Positions 50,231-63,490 of a stretch of 64,000 bases of DNA are shown here, piece by piece. The notes under the pieces were generated by a model. It saw only the letters and a program-made list of their open reading frames with translations, did no database searches and was not told where the DNA came from. The DNA comes from Sycobia sp. Sy_11 (Eukaryota; Arthropoda; Insecta; Hymenoptera; Epichrysomallidae), in the NCBI GenBank assembly GCA_018907035.1, contig JACCIC010000139.1:248001-312000 (forward strand), given 5' to 3'. The position numbers and the translations under genes were made by a program. The number at the start of each line of letters is the position of its first letter. The stretch's first letter is position 1.

Positions 50231-50434
50231 CCTGGTTTGCATTGTCACCGAGACTCCTCCACCTTCTTCCTCTCTCTCTCTCTCCTCCCAGATATACAAG
50301 CGACTTGTTGTTTTCGACGCTTGCACGAATCGTTACCTTCACAAAAGTACGTCCTAACGCGTGTTCCCCTCACCCTTTTCTCACCCTTATTTAATCTTAT
50401 TTATAAAAATAATGCGCCACGCATGGGGGATAAC

Positions 50435-50438
<4 letters not shown>

Positions 50439-50486
<48 letters not shown>
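50439..50486. repeat. (GA)n microsatellite
   Basis: About 24 GA units in a moderately GC-rich patch (50220-50580). Confidence 0.95.
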
Positions 50487-50492
<6 letters not shown>

Positions 50493-50907
50493 AAGGGCGG
50501 CTAGGTGACAATGCAAAGAGTGGTCGATCGAAGCGCGACAGAGCGGCACGACGAGTTACGGAAAGCCGATGGAAAGTGTAACGTGATCGTAACATACAAA
50601 AAAACTAATAAAACCATAACATACAATATACAAATATATATATATGATATAGATATTATATATATATATATATAATTATATATAGGATCTCTTTAAACCA
50701 GCGCGGATGACACAAAGAAATTTCGATTGAAAATTGTGCTTATGTCGACTGTTTTGAATTAAATTAATAAATATTATTATCGGTCATAGAGTTTTTATAA
50801 TATAATATATTAACTAAAATGCTGCCAGTTAGACAGTCCTTGTTTATTATCAACTCCGAAGAATCTGAAATAAAACTTATTACCAAAAATAAATTAGATT
50901 GAAAATT

Positions 50908-50990
50908 AAAATAATAAAATAAAATAAAAATAATAAAAATAATAAAAATAATCAAATAAAATAAAATAAAAAAAAAAAAATAAAAATAAT
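50908..50990. repeat. A-rich AAATAAAATA-type repeat
   Basis: Imperfect A/T repeats with a 13-base A-run. Confidence 0.8.
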
Positions 50991-51129
50991 AAACTATATG
51001 CTATGTTAGTGAAGGACAATCTGACTCGTCCCACCACCTCATTTTCTCCTTTGGTGTCCGACGTTTCCGACCGTTCATCCTCAGAAACTAAACGAATGGA
51101 GAAATTTCGAAAAAGCACCGCCGTGACTT

Positions 51130-51480
51130 ATTATAATGCAAACACGGCCAAATAGGTCATGTGCTAGTATCTTTGGCGGTGCGCGTACGCCTAAAGACGG
51201 ACACACGGCCGCGCGCATACCCCGCGGGAGAAGACACAGGAGACGGCCGCGCTGCCAAAACGTGGAAATACCCACGACCCCCCTCCCTTTACCGTTCTCA
51301 CGGCTCTCGCCTCTATATATTCTATTTCACGCCTCTTTCGTGTTTCCCGCTCTCACTCTTCTCCTTTCTCTCACTCTCTCTCTCTCTCTCTCTCTCTTTA
51401 TTTTCAACACATCTCGGGGCTACGAGGCCGCGAACCTACCGCGAAACGTCGCAAGAAAGAATATCGACGGCGGATGAACG
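51130..51480. other. GC-rich, CpG-containing block
   Basis: Two overlapping 113-codon plus frames and opposed frames, all low-complexity. Ends in a CT tract. Confidence 0.4.
51374..51398. repeat. (CT)n microsatellite
   Basis: About 12 CT units. Confidence 0.9.
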
Positions 51481-51499
51481 AGCGATAAAAACAAGAGAG

Positions 51500-52923
51500 T
51501 GAGAGAGAGAAGCAGAGAACCAAAGAAACTGTTATAATTCACAAGGACGAATGATTATTGCTCGCTTTCTAAATAAAAATAATGAACGGTGTGTAGAAAT
51601 GTGCGGCAAAGTGTTTTGGTACGGAATGATTCTTCCCTCGGCCCGTGCTCGACACACCTGTTCAGGTTACGTACCAAGTTACGCATTTCTGATACGTCGA
51701 CATCGAAAGGACATCTGTGACAAAAATTTTTGAAACGAAAATGAATTTGGGAGCCCGTATGAAAATTTTGATAACTTTGAACTACCGTTTAGCTTACCTG
51801 TTTTATGGGCTTTACAACTATATTTAAGTATTCAACAAGACAAAAATTAAATCATATAGAAACTCTATTATCTCGTTCCTAGAAAATAATCCTTTTTGCT
51901 CAATCTGCGCGTTAACATTTGGTAAAATTTAGAGAAAAAGTATTTCAATATAACGATGTATATATGCAAATTTATGCCTTTATTGGCTCAATTTTTGTAA
52001 GACAAAGCATTGCTATTTCTAGGACATGTCGAACAAGATTTTGAATTTTCAATTACGAAATACAATGGGCGAGGATACGTTCTTACCAATTTAGTTCCGA
52101 GTAACATAAATATGTTTTTTTATTTTTCTTTGTAAACCGTGAAAGTTTGAATCAATTTTTTCTCTCGTATTGATTATCTAAATTAGATCACAAAAAATTC
52201 ATCTTTTATAGTGTTCAAAGGAAAAGTAAGTGGCGAGAAGTGATGAGAATTCTCATAAACGAAGCCAATCGTTTACCTTTTCATCTTGTTCTTTCTAACA
52301 AATTTCGAATTAACAATAATAAAAAATTTGCAGGACGCCTGTCAATGCAATGATAAAAGCCCTATAAAACAACGAAATACTCAATTTTTTGGATCATCTA
52401 TATATATATATGCCCATCACTCGATCCCTTTGAATAATGATAATTTACTAATTGCGACGTATACCAAGTTTCTAACGCTATAATGATTCAGTGGTCCAAA
52501 GTCAAGTCTCCGACCTCATCCAATCGAAAAATTTGTATTTTCGATAAAAAAAAAAAAAATTGTACTTTCTTCGTTTGCAAACAAATCGCGTATAAATTTC
52601 CATCGCCGCTGGAAAAAAAAGTGTTTCGTTTGTCAATTCTCTAATAGCGATCAGATATTATTCGAGCAAAGCAACGGAAAACAAGAAACAAATTCCTCGA
52701 CGGAAAGTGATTCAATGTTGAAGAGCGCGACCTACAGCAAAAACAGCAGAACAACAACAACAATAACAAGAACAACAACAAAAACAAAAAAGTAACGGCA
52801 CACTTTTCTCGTAAATTTATCCACTACCAGGGTAATAAACATAATTCCGACGTTTCCACGCGCGTCAACACGCGCGCTCGTTATGCTAATCCTATGCTTT
52901 TCTCAAGTTCTTCGTTCTTTCTC

Positions 52924-52925
<2 letters not shown>
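51500..52925. other. Non-coding, AT-rich
   Basis: A CAA-rich run lies at 52735-52790. No gene was seen. Confidence 0.5.

Positions 52926-52928
<3 letters not shown>

Positions 52929-52968
<40 letters not shown>
52929..52968. repeat. (CT)n microsatellite
   Basis: About 20 CT units. Confidence 0.95.
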
Positions 52969-52969
<1 letters not shown>

Positions 52970-53100
52970 AGAACACTTTGTTAATTTACTTAAAGTTTCT
53001 GATGCAACACAAGTCTCTCAACTCTCCTCTCTATTTCAACCCCTATCATAGCTATGAAATCCAATGATCCGAAGTTATACCGAGGGAAAGCGAATGAAAT

Positions 53101-53108
<8 letters not shown>

Positions 53109-53171
<63 letters not shown>
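53109..53171. repeat. (GA)n microsatellite
   Basis: About 31 GA units. It is the inverse of the CT tracts on either side, so transcripts could fold across them. Confidence 0.95.
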
Positions 53172-53176
<5 letters not shown>

Positions 53177-53471
53177 TATGTGTGGGTGAGACAGATATCT
53201 TCTAAAAATATTTCAAAAAACATAAAAGAAACAGAAAATGTCCATAAGCACAACAACGGCTTAAAAACTGGAACTTAAGTATAGACACGCCTCTCCCGCG
53301 TTCTCGGCGACTCAATATGTGTGAGTGTGCGTATGTGTGTGCATGAGAACACATAGGAACGGGTCACAAGTATCAGCACCTCTCTTTTGGACACGGCTCG
53401 CTGATGACACTCTATAATATATACTGGCGCGGTATAGAGCGACGCGGCGTGCGGCGGGAGAGGTATAAGCA

Positions 53472-53473
<2 letters not shown>

Positions 53474-53531
<58 letters not shown>

Positions 53532-53568
53532 TCTGTCACACACACACACACACACACAGACACACACT
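53474..53568. repeat. Compound (CT)n(CA)n microsatellite
   Basis: About 30 CT units pass into CA units from 53536. Confidence 0.95.
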
Positions 53569-53579
53569 ATATAAATTTA

Positions 53580-53770
53580 GCTCGCGGCTCCCTAATAATA
53601 TACGCGCAAACGTATATACGTATCGCCTATTTCCAAGCAACCCCCCTCCCCCCGCTCCCGCCCACTCATCCGTTCGGAACTTCACGACTCGCGCGCGGCA
53701 TTATTATTTTTCTACACATCTTATGCACCAAGAATGCACGCCCAAGTACTCGCGCGCGCGCACGCATATA
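53580..53770. other. Short GC-rich block
   Basis: C-runs at 53640-53662 and a (CG)n tract near 53750. No coding signal. Confidence 0.4.
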
Positions 53771-55955
53771 TTCGAGGATGCTTATTGTGATTCCGCCATA
53801 TATGATATAGTTGTCAATGGAGATGGCGAACTGCAACCTTATCTACCATCGACGCCTAAGTATTCGTCTTTCAACTATTGATAAGAGAAGCAGTCGAATT
53901 TTGCAGGGGCTCGTGTAAAATATTACCTGTGCGATGGATTACAACTCGTTTGTATCGTTAGTTAAAAAAAAAAATGTAAAAGATCGAAAATAAAGAGCAT
54001 AAAATTAATAAAATTCCAGAATCCGTAATTCCATAACGTAACCTAGAAAATAATCATAACTGTTTTATCGTGTAATTAATTATAGCTATTTTGAAACTAT
54101 CGTCGGAATACTTGATAGGGCAAACGATTTTAATAAAAGAATAGTTTGTTAAGCGATTCATATGAGACATGAACTCTTTATAATACAAGCAGTAAGAAAG
54201 GGGGCGCACAAACACTCAGCAATATATGCGACAATATTATTTAGGTGTAGACTACATTTTAAGAAGCTTAAACCTTGTCTTCGTCTATTTATATGTTTAC
54301 ATATATTATTTTCATTCGCTTCATTGCTTAATGTTGACTTGGAGTGATAATTTCACCGTTGACTTTGATTGACTTTCGGAATTCTGATTCATCTGTTTTT
54401 CAAGTTTTTTTTTTTAAATTTTCTTTTATATTGTATATTTTGTACATTTTTCAAAATCTGTATGTCAATGCTCCGCATCCTTCATAATTATCATTTTTCA
54501 GCAGTATTGGCGAGGTAAAATCGATTTCGTGGAGGAAAATTGGTATAGATCGTATAAAGTCTCAAAGGTATTTTTCGTCTGAAACTGATTAAAGAAAATA
54601 CAATTAACGACGTAAAAATCGAAGTTTTAATTTTTGAAAGTTTCAATATTCCGTTACGGCGCCTGAATTCGACAATAGATGTACAATGCTACAGCTGATA
54701 TTGCGCGTTTGTGGAATATAAAATTATTGGAGGCAAGGGCGGGGCGCCAATAGAAGAAACAACAAAGAGGATCCCAATGATTGAACTGTACTGAGAAAGT
54801 GGTTTAATACCAATAATGGTTTTGTTTAAAATGATTAGGTTTTTCTTTTCGAAAAATGTAAGTCGTAGAGGAAAACTGTATCAAACATAAAATATATGCG
54901 TTATCTTGAATTTTTGGAAACCGAACTTCTAAACAAACCCATTGGGATATTGAGCATGTTTGTCTTTAGAATCAGAAAAAGGTAAACATATAAATTTTCC
55001 ATAATATCGAAGATGGGGAGTTTTTCCGAAGTACAGAACCCGTTAAAAAATGATAAGCAAATAGTTTGATTTACTTTTGAACGTTGATTATGAGTATCGC
55101 AGTTAAAATTCACAACGAGAAAGTATGCACGATAAAAACCATTAAAAACCCATCGAAATCTTAAAAAATATTACAGATATTTCAAAATATTTTAAATGAA
55201 ACTTCTAGAGTACGTGTAAACACAACTTTTTCGGTTGTAAAATAATCTCATCATCGATACCATACTATTTTCAGAAAACTGAGTTTAACGATATCGCGAG
55301 ATCGTGAAAAAGTCAATACTAACGATGCATACAAGTATGTTATTTTGTAGTCTCGACCGCTCGCACGATGTTCTAAAGCAATTTTCATCATTGTACACGT
55401 AATTTTAATCAGTTAATGTTAATCAGCCAGCTAGTAAACGCTAATGCGGCTCTCGCTCGAGAATCAGTGAAATTGAGAAGACGGGTCGAGACTTTGACTG
55501 TAATGTGAAAAATGACGGGAGGCGCGGTAGTTGATCGTAAATAGAGATATCGTCATTTTGGATCCAAATTTTTAAAGCATAAATACGTGCGTATGTTGTT
55601 GACCGTGTATTTATCATACTGGTTTATCAGTGCAGTGGCTAGAAATATGTTCAAATGAACAATTGAACCTTTTTTTGATCGCCGTCAAAAGCCTCACTTT
55701 CGCCGTTTTACATAAGATACTCGTCAAATTCCCTCCCCATATTTTTCACTGTCGATGTTCCTCATGTGATAGCCAAATTAGCGTCTACTTACTGTCTGAC
55801 GAGCATTGGCATATAGCGCAAAAAAAATATTCGCAATTTTCCAAAATGTATACTTTCTCTGTTTCTAATCCACTCGATAGTGTGAACCATGATATTTGAA
55901 ATAGCCTGTGGACCTGTGTGTCTATGTTTCTGTGTGCGTCAACCACCCGTCCCTC
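53771..55955. other. Non-coding, AT-rich
   Basis: Frames up to 89 codons (55630-55899) are unrecognised. No structure was seen. Confidence 0.5.
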
Positions 55956-55959
55956 GTAT

Positions 55960-56340
55960 TCATCGTACATTCATTAGCCCTTCACCGGCCTTATGTGTAA
56001 TAATTGCGTACCGCAATTCGGATCAACTTATTCGAGCAAAGTTTCATGAAGCGCGAGGGGAAAAAAGAGTCCGGAGAGAAAGACGCACGGTTTGCAAAAA
56101 AAAATACAAAGCACTCACGGGAGCCCATTGTATTCTCCCCTCCCCTCCCCCTCCCCCCTCTCTCTCTCTCTCCTGTCTCGAATGAATAGACCCCTGCCCA
56201 TACCGCTGCTTTCAGCATATTTCGTATTATGCGCGAGCATACGAGAGCGAGGATCATCGCACTGAGCTTTCGCGGACACGTGAGGTCCCCTTCCCATACC
56301 CCCCGCGCCAACTTGCACACGTACACATCGAATTTCCGCG
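55960..56340. other. GC-rich block with G-quadruplex motif
   Basis: Carries the C-run series at 56137 and a short CT tract. A 131-codon minus frame (55991-56386) is low-complexity and unrecognised. Confidence 0.4.
56137..56158 (-). other. G-quadruplex motif on the minus strand
   Basis: Four C-runs of 4, 4, 5 and 6 bases are separated by single T bases. The minus strand therefore has four G-runs with one-base loops. A CT tract follows directly. Confidence 0.7.
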
Positions 56341-56518
56341 CAAATGTGGCTGTATATTCATTTATACATATATAATCACGAATCAAGCGAGTTGTAAATT
56401 TGTGCTCTCTTCTACTGTGGCGTCGTTATTCTGCGTTTCGTTTTTTCCTCTTTCTCTCTTTGTCTGTATTTCATCACACACGTAAATAAATGAGTAATGA
56501 GGCACAGAGGAAGAGAGC

Positions 56519-56524
<6 letters not shown>

Positions 56525-56554
<30 letters not shown>
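56525..56554. repeat. (GA)n microsatellite
   Basis: About 15 GA units. Confidence 0.95.
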
Positions 56555-56556
<2 letters not shown>

Positions 56557-57590
56557 GAGGGGGGAGCGGGAGTTGTGCATTACTTGTAATCACGAGTACA
56601 AAGTAGCATAATAAATTACATTTTTAAAAAATAAAGTGCTACACAAGATATTTTCTTAATACGTAAAATTCCATGAACGATTAAAATAACATAACATCAT
56701 AAACACTATATAACAATGCAGCAAGTCAGTCCTATCAATGTCACAGATACTTATAATGTAGCAGAACATAATATAGTACCATAACTAAGTGACGACAAAG
56801 TATGAATAAAATCTAAACATACAAATGTAACAGAGCACATTTGCACATCTATCATTTAATGCGATAAAATCAGCAATTAAATAGACTGACTCCTCAGATG
56901 TAAATACTCTATCCACTCATCCCAATAAATAAATTTATGCGTAAACTTAAGATTAGGTACGAATTAAACTAAACGTAATAAAACAACATGGATTAAGTCA
57001 AGTGGAGTTGTCCCATCATTGCTAACAAAAGAAGGTAGATTACAAATCTGTACAGGAAGGTTATTTCAATAATGAGCTTCTTCAACTTGCAACGAGCCTT
57101 TTCCAATCTCAATGTTCATTTATCGGGATTGTTAAGTTCGTTTAGCCCTCGCCTGGAGAATTCTGTGTGGGAACACTTTTTTTTCGAACGTTAAGTACTC
57201 ATGTAAATGCATACGCATGAATTTGTATTAAGTATTGTAGCCATGGAATTAGTGTCTCCCAGAATCCCTGCGTAACCAATCCCAGAGGTTGCTGGAGTAG
57301 GTGGTGTGCTCGTCACCCGTAGGCCCTTTAGGTGCCGTAGACAGGGATTTTGCAGCACTCGAAGTCTATTTTAATCTCAAGGGAGGCATCGGGCACGACT
57401 TGCCGAGCAGTGGTCTAAATCTGCTCACAGCAACGCATCCGCGAGCTTCTTGCGCGAGAACTCGGCTGCGTAGTGTCTAAGGAAGCGTAAGATATAAAGA
57501 ATTTTATTAAGCTTCTTTTCTGATCTCATCTACGTGGAATCCCCATGGAAGCAGTAGAATCGAAGGCGACAGAGAAACTCGCGGCAGTTA
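56555..57590. other. Non-coding, no frame above 60 codons
   Basis: About 1 kb lacking even spurious frames, with a GC-richer right half. The only coding echo is the LINE-like motif at 57010-57120. Confidence 0.5.
57010..57120 (-). mobile_element. Possible 3' tail of a non-LTR retrotransposon
   Basis: Read on the minus strand, the sequence gives HY-stop-NNLPVQICNLPSF. This resembles the Y-W-N-x-LP-x-x-I pattern near the C-terminus of many LINE reverse transcriptases, with the tryptophan codon changed to TGA. No upstream polymerase motif such as FADD was found, so the call rests on one short motif. Confidence 0.2.
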
Positions 57591-57593
57591 TCG

Positions 57594-58047
57594 AGAGAGA
57601 GAGAGAGAGAGACACTAGGCCGAAATGCGTGTTTTATATGTCGAACATTCAACGGTAAATTTTCCTTGCGAATCGGTAACTAAGATCGGCGAGCTCGCCG
57701 TCTCTCTTTCTGACCCCCTCCGCCAACACACACACACGCACGCGAGCGCGCGCAGACACACACACACACACCTCGATACTTCGCGATTTTCGCGCGCCAC
57801 ACTTCCGCCCCGGCTACGCTATTGACAAAGGAGACATTCATTTCACATCGTGGAACGCGCAACCGCCGGGGCTCCGAAGTGCAGCGCGCCAAGCACTCGC
57901 GGAAGATACGGGGCACGAGGCGCAGCGGGCGAGCATCGGGCTTTTTCGCGCGCGCGCGAGACGCTGCATATATAGGTGGGCAAACAACTCCAGGGAGTCT
58001 CACGGCAATCGTAACCGCGGCTCGTTCTTTCAGGCTATATACGTATA

Positions 58048-58096
<49 letters not shown>

Positions 58097-58170
58097 ATAT
58101 GTGACACAGCGGAGAGGCGCAAGATAAGCTGACCGACGTTACCGTGCGCCGACTCAAACACGCAGCGTCG
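57594..58170. other. GC-rich, CpG-containing block
   Basis: Starts with a short (GA)n, then CA/CG tracts (57727-57771), a (CG)n run near 57950 and a TA/GT microsatellite. Opposed frames of 60-107 codons are low-complexity. Confidence 0.45.
58051..58097. repeat. (TA)n(GT)n microsatellite
   Basis: About 17 TA units followed by seven GT units. Confidence 0.95.
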
Positions 58171-58500
58171 ACCTGAATTTTGAGAATGTACCTTATATAT
58201 CGTGAGTGTCGGGGTCATGTAAGGTTGTATACTTTCTTATATATTCATCTAATGTTTTGATCTGACCATCATTCGACTATCGAACCTCTATCGATAAACA
58301 AAGGTAGATGAACGCTGATAGTCTGTCCAGCATCGAATTGTATTTTCTGTATTAAAATTACTTTAATAGAAAGTGGAATAAAGTGAATATCAGCTTATTT
58401 CAAGTTCAAAATCGCATCTTTGTGTAATTCAAATTCCTTTACATAAGACACGTATATATTTTGCTAACTCATAAGTAAAACTCATTAAATTCAATAAGTG

Positions 58501-58502
<2 letters not shown>

Positions 58503-58557
<55 letters not shown>
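58503..58557. repeat. (TA)n microsatellite
   Basis: About 27 TA units. Confidence 0.95.
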
Positions 58558-58826
58558 TTATGATAAGTGAAGAATTCTAAATGAAAGAACCTAGAGAAAT
58601 TGACTTGTTCAATGTAAGATATAACTAGGAAAGATCACTTACGTTTTTCAGTGAATTTTTCCATGCTCTCGTAATAAAGTTTAAACAGTGCTTATGAAAT
58701 ATACTCTATAATAATAAATAAATATATATTGGATTATTATTAAGTTATATCAAGATAGCTAACTCAATTAGCTAAAACTTCACTTATTTATATTATCAGA
58801 GAATATAGCTTTCCTGAATCAAATAA

Positions 58827-58829
<3 letters not shown>

Positions 58830-58876
<47 letters not shown>
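58830..58876. repeat. (TA)n microsatellite
   Basis: About 23 TA units. Confidence 0.95.
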
Positions 58877-58879
<3 letters not shown>

Positions 58880-58880
<1 letters not shown>

Positions 58881-61800
58881 ACGTCTTTGGTTATTCATAT
58901 TAGCTGATGATTTATAGTTGAGCATGACTGTGAACTATCATAAAAGTAATTCGAATGTAAATTAATAAAAAAAAAATTCGATAAGTTTATTAGAAAGAGT
59001 TATTTTTAAAGCTCGACACATGTAAATCTTAATCGATGAATTAATTCAATGTCGGCGCCAAGGCCGGTTTTCAATTCAACTTTGGCGCATTTGCTGCTTA
59101 GCATGAAAACAGTAATTATGTAAAATAAAATAAAAAATTAAATAATTTAAATGACTTGACAAACAAGTTTATCGGGAAAAACAAGGAATTACAGACTTTC
59201 CCCATATTTTCCATCATTGAATTCATTAACCCGTCACTTATTAGAACGGTATTCGGAGGCCATTGGACGTAAAAAACAAACTTTTGTTTTGGCGTGAAAA
59301 AATCAGAGAAACAGAGTTATCTATAGGATTTATATAGGGTATCCGCAATGGAAACTTACCATGTCCATATTGGGTAGTTCAAAAATGTACAATTTTTTAC
59401 GAATATTGTTTTTCTTATGTACAGTTTGCGTTAACGGATCGTAGGTCAAAGAAATAATGAATAATTTATAGGTAATAAAATGCTTTTAACTCGCTAATCA
59501 ATACCGGATGAGCATTGAAGTATTGTGGAAAAAAAAAATTTGCTTCATTCATACTACATTTGTTTTAATGACATTTTATCATTTTGCTACTTTTTATTTT
59601 ATGCACGAAATCAATTTGGCAATTAACCAATTGAATTATGTATATTAATATTTACAAAAACAATGATGCACTTTTTGTTGTTGTATTTTATCCTCTAAAG
59701 TATCTGTATTACTAAAAGCAATTTAACTAACAATAAAAGATTATATTACAATATACTCTCAAAAACAAAATTCATTTTTCAATTCAGAAATCTCTGGAAT
59801 TTATTTTTAGCACTTTTAAACAAAAACTTTTTTATATCGGAATCAAATTATTCTTAGAATTTAATATTGAATAAACAATCTCAGCCAAGAGAGTTTTAGC
59901 GTTTTATTAATATCATTCCATTGCAATGGTAAATATACTTTGGTGAAACGATCGGCGCCAAAATATTTTTTGCGAAAGTAAAAGCTTAGAAATGCATAAC
60001 GTTTGAAAAATGTAGACTTGAAATAAACATTTCTAGAATTAGCAAGAATAGAGGGCGGAGGATAGTTTAACAAATATTTTGCCACGCTCGAATAACTATA
60101 TTTAAAGCCGAGAGTCATTTTACTCGTATACTAAACATACAAATCTAAACAATAGTCGTATGAAACAAATTTTTTGAAAGTCTGAACATTTAAAACAGTG
60201 GAAATTTGATAAATTAACCAAACCCGCAAATGGCCTTATTGAGAAGAATTCATTGCGCGAGAAGTAACAATAATTTACGTTGACCATTGTATGGGAGTTT
60301 GCCTTCTCACAAAAGGTCGAAAAAACCATGTGAAAACGATCGCTATTAAGATTTCAGCTAGCATGATCACTATATTACATTATAATCTAACGTATTCAGC
60401 AGGATTCTAGAACTTGTTGCCAATTCCTTGCTTACTCATTGCGCATATCTTAAATGCTTTACTTAAACGACCTACGATAAATATATAGTTTGCGCTATCC
60501 TAAAACGTTTAAAAAAAAATCACTGCTGTATTTTAATTATCTATATAATCAATTTGTTTTTAATGTCATGCGTACGTTAGACTAAAAATTATTAGCGACA
60601 AGCAGCTGACGACGATCTGAGCCTGTCATGGAACGTGGATTGTTTAAAAAAAATTGCGTGTGTATGCGATGTTAAGTGAACCGGGAGATAGAAGAAGACA
60701 CTTGGTTGTTTACACAGAACAAAACAATCGAAAGAGAAACAAATATAGAAAAGTTTATCAAATTTTCGCGAATATTTTGTTTCCTGTAAAGCTTCAACGC
60801 TATGCTGAGCATATTTTTCTAATTCAATTTTAAAATCTTTAGAGTATTCACATATCTTTAGAATAGACACATTTATATATCCAATTTTGTTCCCAATTCC
60901 AAGGCATGAGGAAGAAAGGCTGGGCCCGAGTCCTTCTATACCGTTCACATCCCTCTTCGCTCTGTTTCGCTCATTCTAGTCCTGTTCCCGATTCCCTCCT
61001 TTCTGATTTCATACGCATTCTTCAAAGATATTCATGTATTGACTTTTCAGAGTCTTAAAGAAAAGGCAAAAAAAATGTTTCTAATATCATTCTAAAGATC
61101 GAAATAGTCATTGCGTTAAATTCAGAAATTTGAACATTATAGAACTGAATATATGACTAACGAATGATGATAAATAAATTATAAAAATAGCAAAGACATC
61201 GAAATGCATAAATTTATTATCCGTTTAAGACGAGAGGATTATTTTAAGGACTATTACAGCTTAACAAAAATGGTTTCAGATCCTTTCAAATTGGAGATGC
61301 ACTTACGTTACTAAAACGTAAAAAATAATCTATTGAAATTTTGAGTAAGGTTCCGGAAATATTGTAAAAGTTACTGTCAATTTAATTTAACTCAGACTGT
61401 AATGGAAAATCGGAAAGTTCGACTATTTTTTATTTTAACAAAAAAATTTAGTATTTTTTGTCTAGACTCTTTTCAGATGTGTACAATAATTAATAAATAC
61501 CTCAGAAACATATTGGTATGTAACGTTCACGAGATATTATCGAGTGAAAAGTGAGTCAGAAATATGATTTATTCACTACTAAGTATGGAAGCTTAGGAAT
61601 AAATAGTTTATAGATTTGAAAAGGTTGCCTCTTCTCTAACCGTATCTGATATGAAAATATATGACATCCCTTCTGACTTCCTTCAAACTATTCGAAAATA
61701 TCTCATCTTCGGTAAAGCGATCGAAAATCTCTCAATATATCCTATGAATTCGAATATTTCGATTATACATCGATATAATATCGAAGAAAAACGAAGCTAC

Positions 61801-63405
61801 TATTCTGAAACAGGATATGCTTTGACTTTATCAATGCATTTATACTAGTGCTCTCTGAGATCTTATAAATTTTATACATGTTTTTATACAGATTTTGATA
61901 CGCTTCGATAAGACTAGGCCATATATAGTCATGAATACGTTCATTTTTCAATGTCACGTTCTTTTTTCTATGAGAGAGGATGAAGAATACATGAATACGT
62001 TTCTTGCATCCAAAAAAATATTAAGCCTTTCTATAAATTAAAAATTAAATAAAATTATTCTGTAAAATAATTTCTTATCAATAATAATTAGGCTTGAACA
62101 ACAATTTTAAAATTCCAATAAATTAGGTATATAAGTAAACGATTTGTGTTTAGTTCAAGTGCGAACAATTGGCCTAAAAGTTAAAATAAAATTAATAAAT
62201 TTTAAAAGTTGTGCCTAAGTACCGAATATGTTTATTTAATTCATTATTTATTCTTTATAGATTTTTTTTTATAACTTTGCGAGATGTAATCATTGAAGTT
62301 AATAAATTCATTATATATTATTGAACGAATACTTACAGAGTATTTAAGAATAGTGAAGAGAATGATTTATATGCCTCAAGTTTTTTTGTTTTTTTTTTTT
62401 TAATATTAAAAAAAAAATTTAAAGCTTAAAAAAGCAAAATGTTTTTTATAAACAAAGAAACTTTTAAATAACAACAATTATGTATAATGATCGGCAAATA
62501 AATGTAAAAATGAAAAACTTGAAATCATTAAAGTAGCAATAAACATTATGATCTAAAGTTAATCAACATATTAAATCGTAATAAAGGAGTCACAATGGTC
62601 TGAAAAAACGATCCAATTTTTATGTACAATGAATGTATTTTTCATCCTCTAGTAAGAGTCGTTTGTCCGGTGCGTGTATGCGCATCTTGCAAAAGAAGTT
62701 TCACACATAAAGGCGCGCATTACTCATAATGCGTACGTAACTTTCCGCGTTGAAAACTCCATTTAGCACTGGATCATTGAAGAGAAAAAACCCGCAATCC
62801 CAGTCTGTCTGTCTTTTAATTATTATTATGATTATCGTTGTTATTCATCTTGTCGAGTCGATAAAAGCAGTGCCATCTTCCGCAAATTTTCGCAATTAAC
62901 GATGTGAATGAACTGTAAACGAGAAAATAAGAATCGAAGACGCGCTCAAGTATTATTTTTCGCTCGATCGCAACATTAACGTTACGCTGTTACACCTCGG
63001 GTGGTATATCCAGAGCGATTATTTTTTTTCGACTTTCTTCTCTCCTCCATAAAAGTCATAATTTTTTTCACCCCCCCTCTCTCTCTCTGCCTTCTGCATT
63101 ATTCGCATTTATCGGACTTATTGTGCTGCGCGCTCACAGTTGTTATTACATGGCCCCTATTATATTTTTTCGATTACGAAAGTAATGACGAACGAAGCTC
63201 CGGTGGAGGGGGGTGTTAAAAGTTTCTGATATACATATACTACTTAATCGACGTTTTTTTTTTCTTTTTCATTTATTCAGCTATCGTCACTGAATGTACG
63301 ATATAAGTATAGTATGTACGGAGCGCAAACGTATTTTCTGCAACTAATAAAAAATCCGCTATGCTTTGCGCGAAAACAAGTGATAAATTAATCCACGGAT
63401 AAAGT
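58880..63405. other. Non-coding, AT-rich
   Basis: Minus frames of 85 (59861-60118), 69 (60120-60329) and 118 codons (60592-60948) have no recognised domain. A 26-bp T/A palindrome lies at 62392-62417 and a 12-nt direct repeat ATGAATACGTT near 61930 and 61991. No gene is called. Confidence 0.5.
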
Positions 63406-63409
<4 letters not shown>

Positions 63410-63482
<73 letters not shown>

Positions 63483-63490
63483 ATATATAT
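63410..63490. repeat. Compound (TA)n(GT)n(TA)n microsatellite
   Basis: TA to about 63436, GT to 63476, then TA again. Confidence 0.95.

Noticed and set aside
59861..60329. Two adjacent minus-strand frames (85 and 69 codons)
   Set aside because: They are rich in Phe, Tyr and Lys as expected of AT-rich sequence, with no domain and no splice evidence joining them.
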